Below are positions 34,807 through 44,053 of a stretch of 64,000 nucleotides of DNA, in pieces. The notes under the pieces are model-generated. The model saw nothing but the letters and a program-made list of their open reading frames with translations. It was not told the origin of the DNA and ran no database searches. The translations under genes were made by a program, and so were the position numbers. The DNA lies in contig NZ_CP054690.1 in assembly GCF_013348805.1 (NCBI RefSeq), positions 1,116,001 to 1,180,000 of the forward strand. The letters are read 5' to 3'. Source of the DNA: Rhodococcus sp. W8901 (GTDB lineage Bacteria > Actinomycetota > Actinomycetes > Mycobacteriales > Mycobacteriaceae). The stretch's first letter is position 1; each line of letters starts with the position of its first letter.

Positions 34807-36429
34807 ATGCAGGTGCACACTGGGTCCGATCGCTGGGACGGTGAGGCGGACGTGGTCGTGGTCGGCTTCGGTGCGGCCGGCGCGAGCGCGGCGATCGAGG
34901 CGTCCGACCGGGGCGCACAGGTACTGGTGGTCGAGCGGTTCGACGGCGGCGGTGCCACGGCCATCAGCGGCGGCATCTACTACGCGGGCGGCGGGACGGC
35001 GCACCAGAAGGAGGCCGGATTCGATCACGACACTCCGGCCACGATGTTCGACTACCTGAAGCTCGAGACGTCGGGTGTGGTCTCGGACGAACTGCTCGAC
35101 GATTTCTGCGAGCGCAGTGTCGAGAACCTGCAGTGGCTCGAGCGGCTCGGGGTGCCGTTCGAGGGCAGCATGGCGCCGCGGAAGACGTCGTACCCGACGA
35201 ACGATTACTACCTGTACTACTCGGGCAACGAACTCGCGCCGCCGTACAAGGATGTCGCCGAGCCGGCGCCGCGCGGACACCGCACCAAGGGGCGGGGGAC
35301 GTCGGGCAAGGTCTTCTTCTCCGCGATGGAGAAGGCCGCGCGCAAGCGGCGGATCGACGTACGCCGACAGACCACGGTCACGTCGCTCATCACCGACGAC
35401 GCCGGCACCGTGATCGGAATCGAGTGCCGGGAGGTGGATCCGGGGGCCACCGCGCGCCGCGCTCTGCACCGGCTGCTCGGCTCGTGGAACCGCAAGATGA
35501 ACCTGTACTACCGGCCGATCGGCCGGCTCATGGACGGTCCGATCCGCCGGATCGAGCGCGAGCACTCGGTGGTGCGCCGGTACCGGGCCCGCAAGGGCGT
35601 CATCCTCGCCGCCGGCGGGTTCGCCTTCAATCGAGAGATGTTGAAGGAGCACGCGCCGCGGTATCTGGGCGGCACCGCGCTGGGCACGATCGGTGACGAC
35701 GGCAGTGGCATCCGACTGGGGCAGTCGGTGGGCGGCGCGACCGACCGCATGGAGCGGGTGTCGGCGTGGCGGTTCTTCAATCCGCCGATCGCGATGACCG
35801 AGGGCATCCTCGTCAACAAGGAAGGCGAGCGTATCTGCAACGAGCTGTACTACGGCGCGAAGATCGGCGAGCACATCGCCGAGCAGACGGATGTGGCCGC
35901 GTACCTGGTCGTCGACTCCCGCGTCCTGGCCGACGCCAAACGGCAGGTGCCCGAGCAGACGCTGTGGTTCCAGCGGTTGCAGACCACGTATCTCTTCAGC
36001 ACCGGACACAAGAAGGGTGCCACCGCCGAGGAGTTGGCCCGTCGTTCCGGGATCGATCCCGCGGGGCTCGCGCGCACACTCGAGCGGTACAACGCGGACC
36101 GTCGCGACGGTCGACCCGACGCGATGGGCAAGGACTCCGCGCATGTCACGCCGCTGGTCGACGGCCCCTTCGACGCGTTCGACTGCTCGATCCGCGTGCA
36201 GGCAGGTTTCCCGTGTCCGGTGCTCACGTTGGGCGGTCTCGTCGTGGACGAGGTGACCGGCGCGGTGACCGGCGAGGACGGCCGCCCGATCCCGGGACTG
36301 TACGCGGCCGGCCGCAACGCGGTGGGGATCTGTTCACAGTCGTACGTCAGCGGTCTGTCGATCGCGGACTGCGTGTACTCGGGCCGTCGAGCAGGGGCCG
36401 TCGTCGCGCGGAATTCCACCGTCGCGTAG
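34807..36429 (+). CDS. 3-ketosteroid Delta4(5alpha)-dehydrogenase-like flavoprotein
   Basis: 540-aa FAD-dependent dehydrogenase. The FAD site is VVVGFGAAGASAA; ERFDGGGATAISGG and GLYAAGRNAVGICSQSYVSG are family motifs. The C-terminal Y-V-S (Tyr513, Ser515) corresponds to the catalytic Tyr466/Ser468 pair reported for Rhodococcus jostii Delta4-(5alpha)-KSTD rather than to the GYAGAG of Delta1-KstD. The likely reaction is Delta4 desaturation of 3-keto-5alpha-steroids. ATG 34807 with GGAGGAGGCGGA; 35 bases after the HsaA-like gene. Confidence 0.75.
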   Translation: MQVHTGSDRWDGEADVVVVGFGAAGASAAIEASDRGAQVLVVERFDGGGATAISGGIYYAGGGTAHQKEAGFDHDTPATMFDYLKLETSGVVSDELLDDFCERSVENLQWLERLGVPFEGSMAPRKTSYPTNDYYLYYSGNELAPPYKDVAEPAPRGHRTKGRGTSGKVFFSAMEKAARKRRIDVRRQTTVTSLITDDAGTVIGIECREVDPGATARRALHRLLGSWNRKMNLYYRPIGRLMDGPIRRIEREHSVVRRYRARKGVILAAGGFAFNREMLKEHAPRYLGGTALGTIGDDGSGIRLGQSVGGATDRMERVSAWRFFNPPIAMTEGILVNKEGERICNELYYGAKIGEHIAEQTDVAAYLVVDSRVLADAKRQVPEQTLWFQRLQTTYLFSTGHKKGATAEELARRSGIDPAGLARTLERYNADRRDGRPDAMGKDSAHVTPLVDGPFDAFDCSIRVQAGFPCPVLTLGGLVVDEVTGAVTGEDGRPIPGLYAAGRNAVGICSQSYVSGLSIADCVYSGRRAGAVVARNSTVA

Positions 36430-36440
36430 CCTCCGGACAT

Positions 36441-37007
36441 GTGTCTGGCAATTACGAATCGACCCGCCGCCGTCTGACGTCCAAGCAGGCGGAGACGGTC
36501 TCGCGGCTCACCCGGTGCGCGGTGGAGGTGCTACGGGAGAACGGTTTCGCCGGATTGACCGTTCGTTTGGTGGCGGCGCAGGCGGGTGTCGCGCCGGCCA
36601 CGGCGTACACCTACTTCTCGTCGAAGGAACACCTGGTCGCGGAGGTTTTCTGGCGCCGGCTGTCCGCCATGTCGAGCGACCATGCGCCCTCGGACGACCG
36701 CACGACGCGGGTCGTCGAGGTGCTGCGCAGCGTCGCCCTCCTGGTGTCGGACGAGCCCGAACTGGCGGCCGCGGTCACGACTGCGCTGCTCGGCCGCGAC
36801 CCGGACGTGGTGCATCTGCGGGCGCGGATCGGACTCGAGATCCGGAAGCGACTACTCGACGCCCTCGGCCCCGAGCCCGACGAGGAGCTGCTCGAGGCGC
36901 TCGAGATGCTCTACGCGGGCGCGCTGCTGCGGGCCGGCATGGGGTACGACTCGTACGGGCATATCGCGGACCGGCTCGAGGGCTCGGCCCGGATGATCCT
37001 GCCGTGA
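36441..37007 (+). CDS. TetR-family regulator
   Basis: 188 aa: HTH at about 20-65 with TVRLVAAQAGVAPATAYTYFSSKEHLVAEVFW; the C-terminal domain is short and Leu-rich. It lies 11 bases after the flavoprotein gene and is probably co-transcribed. GTG 36441 is tentative because the ribosome-binding site is weak. It may control the flavoprotein operon or the convergent SDR. Confidence 0.82.
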   Translation: MSGNYESTRRRLTSKQAETVSRLTRCAVEVLRENGFAGLTVRLVAAQAGVAPATAYTYFSSKEHLVAEVFWRRLSAMSSDHAPSDDRTTRVVEVLRSVALLVSDEPELAAAVTTALLGRDPDVVHLRARIGLEIRKRLLDALGPEPDEELLEALEMLYAGALLRAGMGYDSYGHIADRLEGSARMILP

Positions 37008-37027
37008 TCCAAGGGCCGGTCCCGGGC

Positions 37028-37804
37028 TCAGACGGTGTAACCGCCGTCGACGTTGAGCTTCTGGCCGGTGACGAATCCGGCCTTGTCGCTCGCGAGGAAG
37101 CAGACGGCCTCCGCGATGTCGACGGCAGTCCCGAACTTCTGCAACGGAATGCGGCTCATCGTGACATCGAGGGCCCGCTGGTCGAGGCTCTGCGAGCTGA
37201 TCAGGCGCTCGGCCATTCCGTCGGTGAGCATGCCTGGGCCGACGGCGTTGAAACGGACACCGTAGCGGCCCTCCTCGGCCGCGAATCCGCGCACGAGTGC
37301 CTCGACCGCGCCCTTGGTGCCGGCGGACAGGCCGTCCCGCACCGGGTAGCGGTCGGTGGCGGCGGTGGTCACCGCGACCACGGAGCCCGACGCCTCCCGC
37401 AAGGCCGGTAGGCAGGCCTGCACGACGGCGAAGAACGCGGTCGCCTCGTCGTTGAGATGCTGTGCGTACGTGGATGGTTCGACGCGGGACAGGTGGACCA
37501 TCGGAACGTGCGGTCCGGCCGCGTGGACCAGGATCGAGAGGTCGCCGAAGTCGGCGGTGGTGTTGCGGGCCAGGTCGCCCAACTGGTCGACGTCGCACAG
37601 GTCGACGCGGTGCGCGGCGCCGCGCACCCCGAGTTCCTCGATCTCGGTGACGAGCTTCGCGGCGGCCTCGGCATTGGACCGGTAGGTGAGCACCACGTTG
37701 TGGCCCTGCGCGGCGAGTCGACGGACGATGGCTGCGCCGATGCCGCCGGTACCGCCGGTGACGAGGGCGGTGGTGGGCGTCGAACTCGGCGATGAGGTGG
37801 TCAC
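37028..37804 (-). CDS. SDR-family oxidoreductase (FabG-like)
   Basis: 258-aa short-chain dehydrogenase. Cofactor motif TGGTGGIG; instead of the usual NNAG it has VHAAG. The catalytic Tyr is replaced: TAATDRYPVRDGLSAGTKGAVEAL aligns where YxxxK is expected, with Lys in AGTKGAV but no clear Tyr four residues before (Gly-Leu-Ser-Ala). It could be a non-canonical or enoyl-reductase-like SDR. GTG 37804 with CAGGAG upstream. Confidence 0.8.
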   Translation of the reverse strand: MTTSSPSSTPTTALVTGGTGGIGAAIVRRLAAQGHNVVLTYRSNAEAAAKLVTEIEELGVRGAAHRVDLCDVDQLGDLARNTTADFGDLSILVHAAGPHVPMVHLSRVEPSTYAQHLNDEATAFFAVVQACLPALREASGSVVAVTTAATDRYPVRDGLSAGTKGAVEALVRGFAAEEGRYGVRFNAVGPGMLTDGMAERLISSQSLDQRALDVTMSRIPLQKFGTAVDIAEAVCFLASDKAGFVTGQKLNVDGGYTV

Positions 37805-37856
37805 GGCGTGCTCCTGGGTGTCGTGGTGAATGGCGTTCTCGTGAATCTCCAGGCAA

Positions 37857-37872
37857 CCTAGCACTTGCTTGG
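37857..37872. promoter_or_regulatory. Imperfect palindrome CCTAGCACTTGCTTGG
   Basis: Seven-base arms with one mismatch around CT, 53 bases upstream of the SDR start; typical TetR operator shape. Confidence 0.45.
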
Positions 37873-37916
37873 TATGGCGGGCCCGGGTTCGCCCGCGGAG
37901 TGGGAGAGTGCCGCGT

Positions 37917-38813
37917 TCAGGCCTCGAGCGCGCGACGGCTCTCGAAGCGGCGTCGCGCACCCGAGAACGGGTCGTCGAACTCGATGCTGCGCGCGAGGAG
38001 CTGCAGGGGCGTCGAGTAGTCGTCGCCCGCGACGTCGTAGAACTCCGGGTAGAAGTTGTCGCCGAGGATCGGGAGGCCCAGGGAGCTCATGTGCAGTCGC
38101 AGCTGGTGGGTCTTGCCCGTGTGCGGCAGGAGTCGATAGCGGCCGATGCCGTCGCGCGTTCCGATGAGTTCGATTCGGCTCTCGGCGTTCGGCGGGCCGG
38201 GAATCTCGCGGGCCTGTAGCACCCCGCGCTCCTTGATGATTCGGCTGCGGACGGTGACGGGCAGCTGCACGGTCGGATCGTGGCGCGCCAGCGCCTCGTA
38301 CTCCTTCGTCACGCGACGTTCGTCGAACAGCGACTGGTAGGCCCGTCGCGCCTCCCGTCGGATGGTGAACACCAGGACCCCCGCCGTGATCCGGTCCAGG
38401 CGGTGGGCGGGAGTGAGTTCGGGGAGGTTGAGGTCGCGGCGCAGGCGGACCAGTGCTGATTCGACGACGTAGGCCCCGCGAGGGGTGCTCGCGAGGAAGT
38501 GTGGCTTGTCGACGACGAGGAGGTTCTCGTCACGGTGCAGGATCTCGATCTCGAACGGCACCCGCTTCTCGACCGGGGGGTCGCGGTAGAGGTAGACGAA
38601 CCCGTGCGGGCGGTACCCGGTGTCGCGGGTGATCGGGGAGCCGTGCTGGTCGACGATCTCGCCCGCGTCGACCTTCTCGAGCAGTCGCGCCGCGTCGTCG
38701 GGGAAGCGGTCCAGCAGGTAGGCGAGGGCGGTGGGCCAGGTCTGGGCGTTCGGCAACCGGAGGCGGGTGGGGTTGAGGCCGTCGCGGACGGGCAGGGGGG
38801 GCGGCGGGCACAT
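37917..38813 (-). CDS. RluA-family pseudouridine synthase
   Basis: 298 aa. Motifs of the family are VVDKPHFLASTPRG, the catalytic-Asp segment PAHRLDRITAGVL, and LLPHTGKTHQLRLHM. It converts specific uridines in rRNA or tRNA to pseudouridine. ATG 38813 gives MCPPPPLPVRDGLNP, the usual actinobacterial N-terminus; the longer ORF adds 25 low-complexity residues. Confidence 0.9.
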   Translation of the reverse strand: MCPPPPLPVRDGLNPTRLRLPNAQTWPTALAYLLDRFPDDAARLLEKVDAGEIVDQHGSPITRDTGYRPHGFVYLYRDPPVEKRVPFEIEILHRDENLLVVDKPHFLASTPRGAYVVESALVRLRRDLNLPELTPAHRLDRITAGVLVFTIRREARRAYQSLFDERRVTKEYEALARHDPTVQLPVTVRSRIIKERGVLQAREIPGPPNAESRIELIGTRDGIGRYRLLPHTGKTHQLRLHMSSLGLPILGDNFYPEFYDVAGDDYSTPLQLLARSIEFDDPFSGARRRFESRRALEA

Positions 38814-39202
38814 TCCGACGGTACCCGCCGGCGCGGGGGCAGACGTCGACGCCGACGCGAGTTGTGCGCAGGTCGTTGACGTGCACACCTCCTTAACTTA
38901 CCCTTCAGTAAGTTACGGTGTCCACCGCTCTCGAGGGGTGTGTGGTGGCGCTGTCGTCACGCCGGTGCGCTGCGGTCGCGGATCCGCGCCGCACGCGCCG
39001 CCGGCGGCCCGGCAATGGGTAGCACGAAAACGGCCGATTCCGTGAAATCCATCTTGATTCTCAGAGAACTCTCACGAATATGAATTCGAGAGCTTCGCCA
39101 CACCCTGCGGGTGTTAACGCCGCGACGCGTATCTAAGATCAACACGGTGATCGGATTCAGTTTGTTCGTCGAGATCGGCGGCTCGTGTAGGAAGAAGCAT
39201 TG
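38814..39202. other. 389-bp intergenic region between rluA and the mycolyltransferase
   Basis: Divergent promoters and no gene. It contains the TAACTTAC dyad (38894-38915), a short ACACCC-TGC-GGGTGT hairpin (39100-39114) and TATCTA near 39130 as a possible -10 for the mycolyltransferase. Confidence 0.55.
38894..38915. promoter_or_regulatory. Perfect dyad TAACTTAC-N6-GTAAGTTA
   Basis: Eight-base perfect arms with a six-base spacer, 81 bases upstream of the RluA-like start; TetR or MarR operator shape in an AT-richer island. Confidence 0.5.
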
Positions 39203-40192
39203 ATGTATTTCGCCGGAGATCGACAGAGAATCTGGAAGAACCCCGTAGCGCTGGTGCTCGCCGTGCTGCTCGCGTTCGCCGGGGTGGCGGCGGGGGCGGC
39301 GCCGGTTGCGGCCGCCGAGCCGAGCCGTCAGGTGCAGCGGGGCGGCTACCAGGAGTTGTGGGTTCCTTCCTCGATGGGGGACATCAAGGTTCAGGTCCAG
39401 TGGGCTGCGCGGGGTGGCGGCGCGTCGTTGTACCTCCTGGACGGCATGCGGGCCCGGGACGATCGCAATGCCTGGACCTTCGAGACCAACGCGATGGAAC
39501 AGTTCGCGCTCGACAACGTCACCGTTGTCATGCCGGTCGGCGGCGAGGCGAGTTTCTATTCGGACTGGTACAACCCCAGTAATTTCAACAACCAGAAGGT
39601 CACCTACAAGTGGGAGACATTCCTGACTCGTGAATTGCCGGATTATCTCGCCAATTTCGGCGTGGACCGGACCAATACCGGGATTCTGGGACTATCGATG
39701 GGCGGAACGGCCGCGATGACGCTCGCCGCCTATCATCGCGATCAATTCAAATTCGCCGGTTCGTTGTCGGGCTACCTCCACACGACGGCCCCCGGAGGTC
39801 GGGAGGCCATCAGGCTGGCGCTGTACGACGCCGGCCGCTACAACGCCGATTCGATGTGGGGCTTCCCCTGGGATCCGGCGTGGCTCCGTAACGACCCGTT
39901 CGTATCTGCGCCGCAATTGCAGGGATTGTCGCTCTACGTCTCGGCGGGCAGCGGAATCCCGGGTATGTACGACCATCCGTCCGACCCGGTCGGGTACTGG
40001 AATACCACGATGGGCATGGGCCTCGAATTCATCTCGATGATCACCTCGCGGGCATTCCAGGTTCGACTCCACACCCTCGGAATCCCGGCGACTTTCAAGT
40101 TCAACGCCACGGGCATTCATGCCTGGCCGTACTGGTCGGCCGAACTGTGGCAGGCCCGGCCGCAGATCCTGAATGCACTGAACGCGTGGTGA
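39203..40192 (+). CDS. Antigen-85-type mycolyltransferase
   Basis: 329-aa secreted esterase of the Ag85 / corynebacterial Cmt family, which transfers mycolic acids to trehalose and arabinogalactan. Signal peptide about 1-40 (ending VAAAEP). YLLDGMRARDDRNAW and PVGGEASFYSDWY are Ag85 signatures. The nucleophile elbow is GLSMGG, and the terminal histidine is in TGIHAWPYW. ATG 39203 follows AGGAAG; the TTG at 39200 is an alternative. Confidence 0.92.
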   Translation: MYFAGDRQRIWKNPVALVLAVLLAFAGVAAGAAPVAAAEPSRQVQRGGYQELWVPSSMGDIKVQVQWAARGGGASLYLLDGMRARDDRNAWTFETNAMEQFALDNVTVVMPVGGEASFYSDWYNPSNFNNQKVTYKWETFLTRELPDYLANFGVDRTNTGILGLSMGGTAAMTLAAYHRDQFKFAGSLSGYLHTTAPGGREAIRLALYDAGRYNADSMWGFPWDPAWLRNDPFVSAPQLQGLSLYVSAGSGIPGMYDHPSDPVGYWNTTMGMGLEFISMITSRAFQVRLHTLGIPATFKFNATGIHAWPYWSAELWQARPQILNALNAW

Positions 40193-40248
40193 GAGAACAA
40201 CACGCGTAGGTCCGCCTCCGCTGATCGTGATTTCCGTAGTCTGTGGCC

Positions 40249-41130
40249 ATGACCACATGGACCACGCGGGACATCGTCGATCAGCGGGGCCGGACGTTCG
40301 TCGTGACCGGCGCGAACAGCGGCCTGGGTGCCGAGGCCGCCAAGGCGCTCGCGAAGGCCGGTGCGCACGTCGTGCTCGCGTGTCGTGACGTCGACAAGGG
40401 GAGCGCCGTCGCGGCGGAACTGGGGGAGAACGCCGAGGTTCGCAGGCTCGACCTCGCGGACCTGGCGTCGGTACGCGAGTTCGCGGACTCGGTCGACGGC
40501 CTCGACGTTCTGGTGAACAACGCCGGGGTCATGGCGGTTCCGCTGCGTCGCACCGTCGACGGGTTCGAGATGCAGATCGGTACCAACCATCTCGGCCATT
40601 TCGTGTTGACCGGGCTGTTGCTCGACAAGGTGCGCGACCGGGTCGTGACGATGTCGAGCGCGATGCACAAGATCGGCACCATCGACCTCGACGACCTCAA
40701 TTGGGAGCGCAGGTCGTACCGGCGCTGGCCGGCGTACGGGCAGTCGAAGCTCGCGAATCTGTTGTTCGCGTACGAGTTGCAGCGGCGGCTGGCGGCATCG
40801 GGGTCCACCGTCAAGTCGCTCGCGTCGCATCCGGGGTACGCGTCCACCAATCTGCAGTCGCACACCGAGTCGATCTCGAGCCGGGTCATGGCCCTGGCCG
40901 ACCCGTTCATCGCGCAGTCCGCGGAGATGGGCGCGCTGCCGATGCTGTACGCCGCGACGGTGCCCGACGCGATCGGCGGCAGCTACCTCGGCCCGTCGTC
41001 GATGTTCGAGACGCGGGGCTATCCCAAAGTGGTTTCCTCGAACCGGAAGTCGCACGACCGGAGCGTTGCACGACAATTGTGGACGCTGTCGGAGCAACTG
41101 ACCGGCGTCAACTACAACTTCGGAGGCTGA
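40249..41130 (+). CDS. SDR-family oxidoreductase (retinol-dehydrogenase-like)
   Basis: 293 aa. TGANSGLG cofactor motif, NNAGVM, catalytic Ser in VTMSSAM and YGQSKLAN supplying the YxxxK pair; the family is often annotated as WW-domain-oxidoreductase/protochlorophyllide-reductase-like. ATG 40249; no good ribosome-binding site, and TAGTCT lies just before it, so it may be leaderless. Coupled to the VOC gene 5 bases downstream. Confidence 0.86.
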   Translation: MTTWTTRDIVDQRGRTFVVTGANSGLGAEAAKALAKAGAHVVLACRDVDKGSAVAAELGENAEVRRLDLADLASVREFADSVDGLDVLVNNAGVMAVPLRRTVDGFEMQIGTNHLGHFVLTGLLLDKVRDRVVTMSSAMHKIGTIDLDDLNWERRSYRRWPAYGQSKLANLLFAYELQRRLAASGSTVKSLASHPGYASTNLQSHTESISSRVMALADPFIAQSAEMGALPMLYAATVPDAIGGSYLGPSSMFETRGYPKVVSSNRKSHDRSVARQLWTLSEQLTGVNYNFGG

Positions 41131-41135
41131 CCGCG

Positions 41136-41675
41136 TTGGCGATCGAGCGACTCAACCATGCCGTGCTGTTCGTGTCGGACCTGCAGCGCAGCCTGGCGTT
41201 CTACCAGGATGTGCTGGGGTTCAAGGCACTTCCGGGTGCGTTCCCGGGTGCGGCCTTCCTGCAGGCGCCGGACTCGGCGAACGATCACGACCTGGGCCTG
41301 TTCCAGAGCCCGAACCCGAGCAGCGGCGTCACGCCGGGCAACGTCGGTCTCTACCACCTGGCGTGGGAGGTCGACACGCTCGCAAACCTGGCGGAGATGC
41401 GGGACCGATTGATCGCAGCGGGCGCGCTGACGGGCGCCAGCAACCACTGTTCGACGAAGGCACTGTATGCGCAGGATCCGGACGGCATCGAGTTCGAGGT
41501 GTGCTGGTTGGTGCCGGACGAACTCGCGATCGACGAGTTGGTTCCTGCTCAGCCGCCGACCCGTCCGCTCGACATCGCCGCCGAGATCGCCCGCTACGGT
41601 GCCGACACGCACGGCGGCCCGCGCACCGATCGGCATCTGTGGGAGCGGGTGCACGCGGCGCGCGCTCGCCGCTGA
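41136..41675 (+). CDS. VOC-family (glyoxalase/extradiol dioxygenase fold) protein
   Basis: 179 aa. Start IERLNHAVLFVSDLQRSLAFYQDVLGF gives the first metal His. YHLAWEVDTLANLAEM gives the second His, and DPDGIEFEVCW the Glu. This is a complete vicinal-oxygen-chelate domain plus a short tail. It may cleave or isomerise an aromatic or aldehyde; the substrate is unknown. TTG 41136 is chosen because GGAGG ends 9 bases before it. Confidence 0.82.
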   Translation: MAIERLNHAVLFVSDLQRSLAFYQDVLGFKALPGAFPGAAFLQAPDSANDHDLGLFQSPNPSSGVTPGNVGLYHLAWEVDTLANLAEMRDRLIAAGALTGASNHCSTKALYAQDPDGIEFEVCWLVPDELAIDELVPAQPPTRPLDIAAEIARYGADTHGGPRTDRHLWERVHAARARR

Positions 41676-43112
41676 TCAGCCGGCGGTTGCCTCGACGGCG
41701 CGACGGGCCGCCCGGTTCGGCCGGGCGTCCCGCGGCGCGGCCCGCCACGCGGTCCCGCCGCCGACGAGTGCCAGCGCTGCGAAGCTGAACAGCAGCAGCT
41801 GCGCCGAGCGCAGCTCGGACTGTCCGCCGAGATTTACCAGCACACCGGCCAGCGCGGTGCCGAATGCATTGGCGATCAACTGCACGGTGTTGATCGCGGC
41901 GGAGGCACGGGCACCCTCAGCGGGTTCGGCCACGGCGCTCATGGCACCGACCGCAAGGTGCGGCCACGCGATGCCGATGCCCGCGCCGGCGATGATCAGC
42001 CCGGCCGCCCAGAGCGCGACGCGTCCGCTGCCGGCCTGCTCGGCCAGGGCCACCGCCATGATTGCGAGCCCGGCCGCGGCGAGGATCGGTCCGGACCGCA
42101 CGATCCGGCGGACCACGTCAGGCGCGGCGGCCGACGCGCTCGGAATCTCGCCCACCGTCCAGCCGAGTGCCAGTGCGGCACCGAGGAATCCGGCCACAAC
42201 GGGGGCCAACCCCGCGAGTTGCTGCCCGAACAGCGGGACGAACGTCTCGACCGTCGACGCCATCGCGAGGACTGTGATGGTCAGGTAGACCCACTTCAGG
42301 GGCGACCGGGTGAACGTCGACGGTGGCAGCACCCCGTGCGGGCTGCGCCGGTCCGCCGCGACGAACCACACGACCAGCGCCACCGCACCGGCGACGGCGA
42401 CACCGGCGATCGCGGCGTCGGCCAGGAGGCCGGCGACGCTCACCAGGAGAGTTGCGGCGGTGAGCAGCGCCAGCGGGACGACCGGCACGGGCGCGACGAC
42501 GCGGTCGCGATCGCCCGTGCGCCGTGGAAGGACCATCGGTACGAGGACGGTCACCGCGACGGTGCACGCGATCAGCGCACCGAAGGCCCAGCGCCACGCG
42601 CCGAACTGGGCGAACACCCCGCCGACGGCGGGACCCACCAGAGTGCCGACACCCCACATGGTGGAAACCAGTGCGGTGGCGCGGGTCCAGAGGTGCCGGG
42701 GCAACGCGGAGTTGATCACCGCGTAGCCGAGACCGGCGAGCAGACCGCCGCCGAAACCCTGCACGGCCCGTCCGGCCAGTAGCAGTTCCATCGTCGGGCT
42801 CAGCGCGCACACCGCGGTTCCGAAGGCGAAGAGCGCGAGGCCGATCAGGTAGGCGCCGCGGGGGCCGCGGGCGGCGAGCGTGCGGCTGACGATCATGGAG
42901 GAGAACACCGATGCGATGAGGAAGACGGTCGACGTCCAGGCGTAGTAGCGGAGCCCGCCGATGTCGTCGATCGCGGTGGGTAGCAGGCTGCTCGTGAGGT
43001 AGACGTTGGTCGCGTACAACGCCTCGCCTCCGGCCAACACGGCGGCGGCACCGAGATGTCGTCCGGTCAGCAGCTGATGCCAGGTACCGGAGGCCTCGGT
43101 TCGGGTGTTCAT
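41676..43112 (-). CDS. MFS transporter, DHA2-like
   Basis: 478 aa with about 14 hydrophobic segments; RTLAARGPRGAYLIG is a weak loop 2-3 motif and GRAVQGFGGGLLAGLGYAVI is typical of helix 4. Probably a drug or metabolite exporter. ATG 43112. Its stop abuts the VOC stop with no gap, so the two genes converge without a visible terminator. Confidence 0.84.
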   Translation of the reverse strand: MNTRTEASGTWHQLLTGRHLGAAAVLAGGEALYATNVYLTSSLLPTAIDDIGGLRYYAWTSTVFLIASVFSSMIVSRTLAARGPRGAYLIGLALFAFGTAVCALSPTMELLLAGRAVQGFGGGLLAGLGYAVINSALPRHLWTRATALVSTMWGVGTLVGPAVGGVFAQFGAWRWAFGALIACTVAVTVLVPMVLPRRTGDRDRVVAPVPVVPLALLTAATLLVSVAGLLADAAIAGVAVAGAVALVVWFVAADRRSPHGVLPPSTFTRSPLKWVYLTITVLAMASTVETFVPLFGQQLAGLAPVVAGFLGAALALGWTVGEIPSASAAAPDVVRRIVRSGPILAAAGLAIMAVALAEQAGSGRVALWAAGLIIAGAGIGIAWPHLAVGAMSAVAEPAEGARASAAINTVQLIANAFGTALAGVLVNLGGQSELRSAQLLLFSFAALALVGGGTAWRAAPRDARPNRAARRAVEATAG

Positions 43113-43146
43113 GGACCCGAAGGTAGAAGCTCGAGTGCGCTCGAGG

Positions 43147-43859
43147 TCAAGGCGAGTTCGGCTCGGGCGCCCACGGCCTGTCCGAGGTTCGGCGCCATTC
43201 GGTCGGCTCGTCGTCGATGGTGATGACGCCGTCGCGCAGCCAGAAGGTGGCATCCGGGTCCCAGCCGGCGAGCACGGTTGCGCCCGAGTTCGCGACGAGC
43301 GGGATCGCGACTCCGGGTGTGCTGAGGTAGCCGTGCACGGTCAGGTGCACCCCGTCGTAGTCGGCGGCGACGGCAACCCGGTCCGGGATGAACCAGTCGA
43401 GGTACTGCCCGGTGGTGGAGTACCAGTCGGAGCGCCGCGACGCCGGTACCGGAAACGGATACGTGTCGACCAGGTGTGCCCAGTCCGCCGGACCCCCGAT
43501 CTCGTACACCCGGGGTGTGCCGTGGACGCGAACGGGCCGGACCCGGGCGCGCGCCTGGGCGATCGAGCGCAGCGCCGCGACGACGTCGGGTGGGCGAACA
43601 GTAGATCCTCCTCGTCCGGTGGCTGCCAGTAGCGCGCGAAGTCCACGGCGAGGGCATCGAGCAGTTCGGCTTCCGGCAGTGCGGCCACTGCCCGGACGTC
43701 GACCTTGTCGAGGACGGCCAGCACGGCGTCGTGTGTCCGCGGCCGAAAGTGCAGAGAAACCTGCTCCTCGTCGCTGCACAGGTAGCCGACGTTGGCGGCG
43801 AAGAACCTTCCGCGCGGGCAGCCCAGAAGCTGCGGCACCGTGGCGAGACCCCTGTCCAT
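43147..43859 (-). pseudogene. Frameshifted hypothetical protein gene
   Basis: Two minus-strand frames together make one coherent protein of about 237 aa. The first half (ATG 43859, MDRGLATVPQLLGC ... DEEDLLFAHP) is in one frame. The second (DVVAALRSIAQARARV ... PWAPEPNSP) is in the next frame and ends at 43147. The switch occurs near 43585-43600, in a GCCCACCCGACG stretch. Codon-position GC supports both halves. I do not recognise the family. It is either a real frameshift mutation or a one-base sequencing error. Confidence 0.65.
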
Positions 43860-44053
43860 GGGTCGACGGTACTTCCGCGCGCAGCCGAAAGTGTGTCGGC
43901 TCTCACAGCCGTCGGGTCGTCGGTCGTCGTTGTGGAGAAGCATCGAGGTCAGAGGGCTGGCGGGTTCGGTGGGTGCGGTGTGCGCGGGTGGTCGGACGCT
44001 CTCGTGCCAAAGATTCTGGACGGTCGGGAATTGAATCCGATCGAGGCATGTTC

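Noticed and set aside
38894-38915. TAACTTAC dyad as a KstR or KstR2 site
   Set aside because: It lacks the AACNNGTT core of KstR and the CAAGNNCTTG core of KstR2; recorded only as an unassigned operator.
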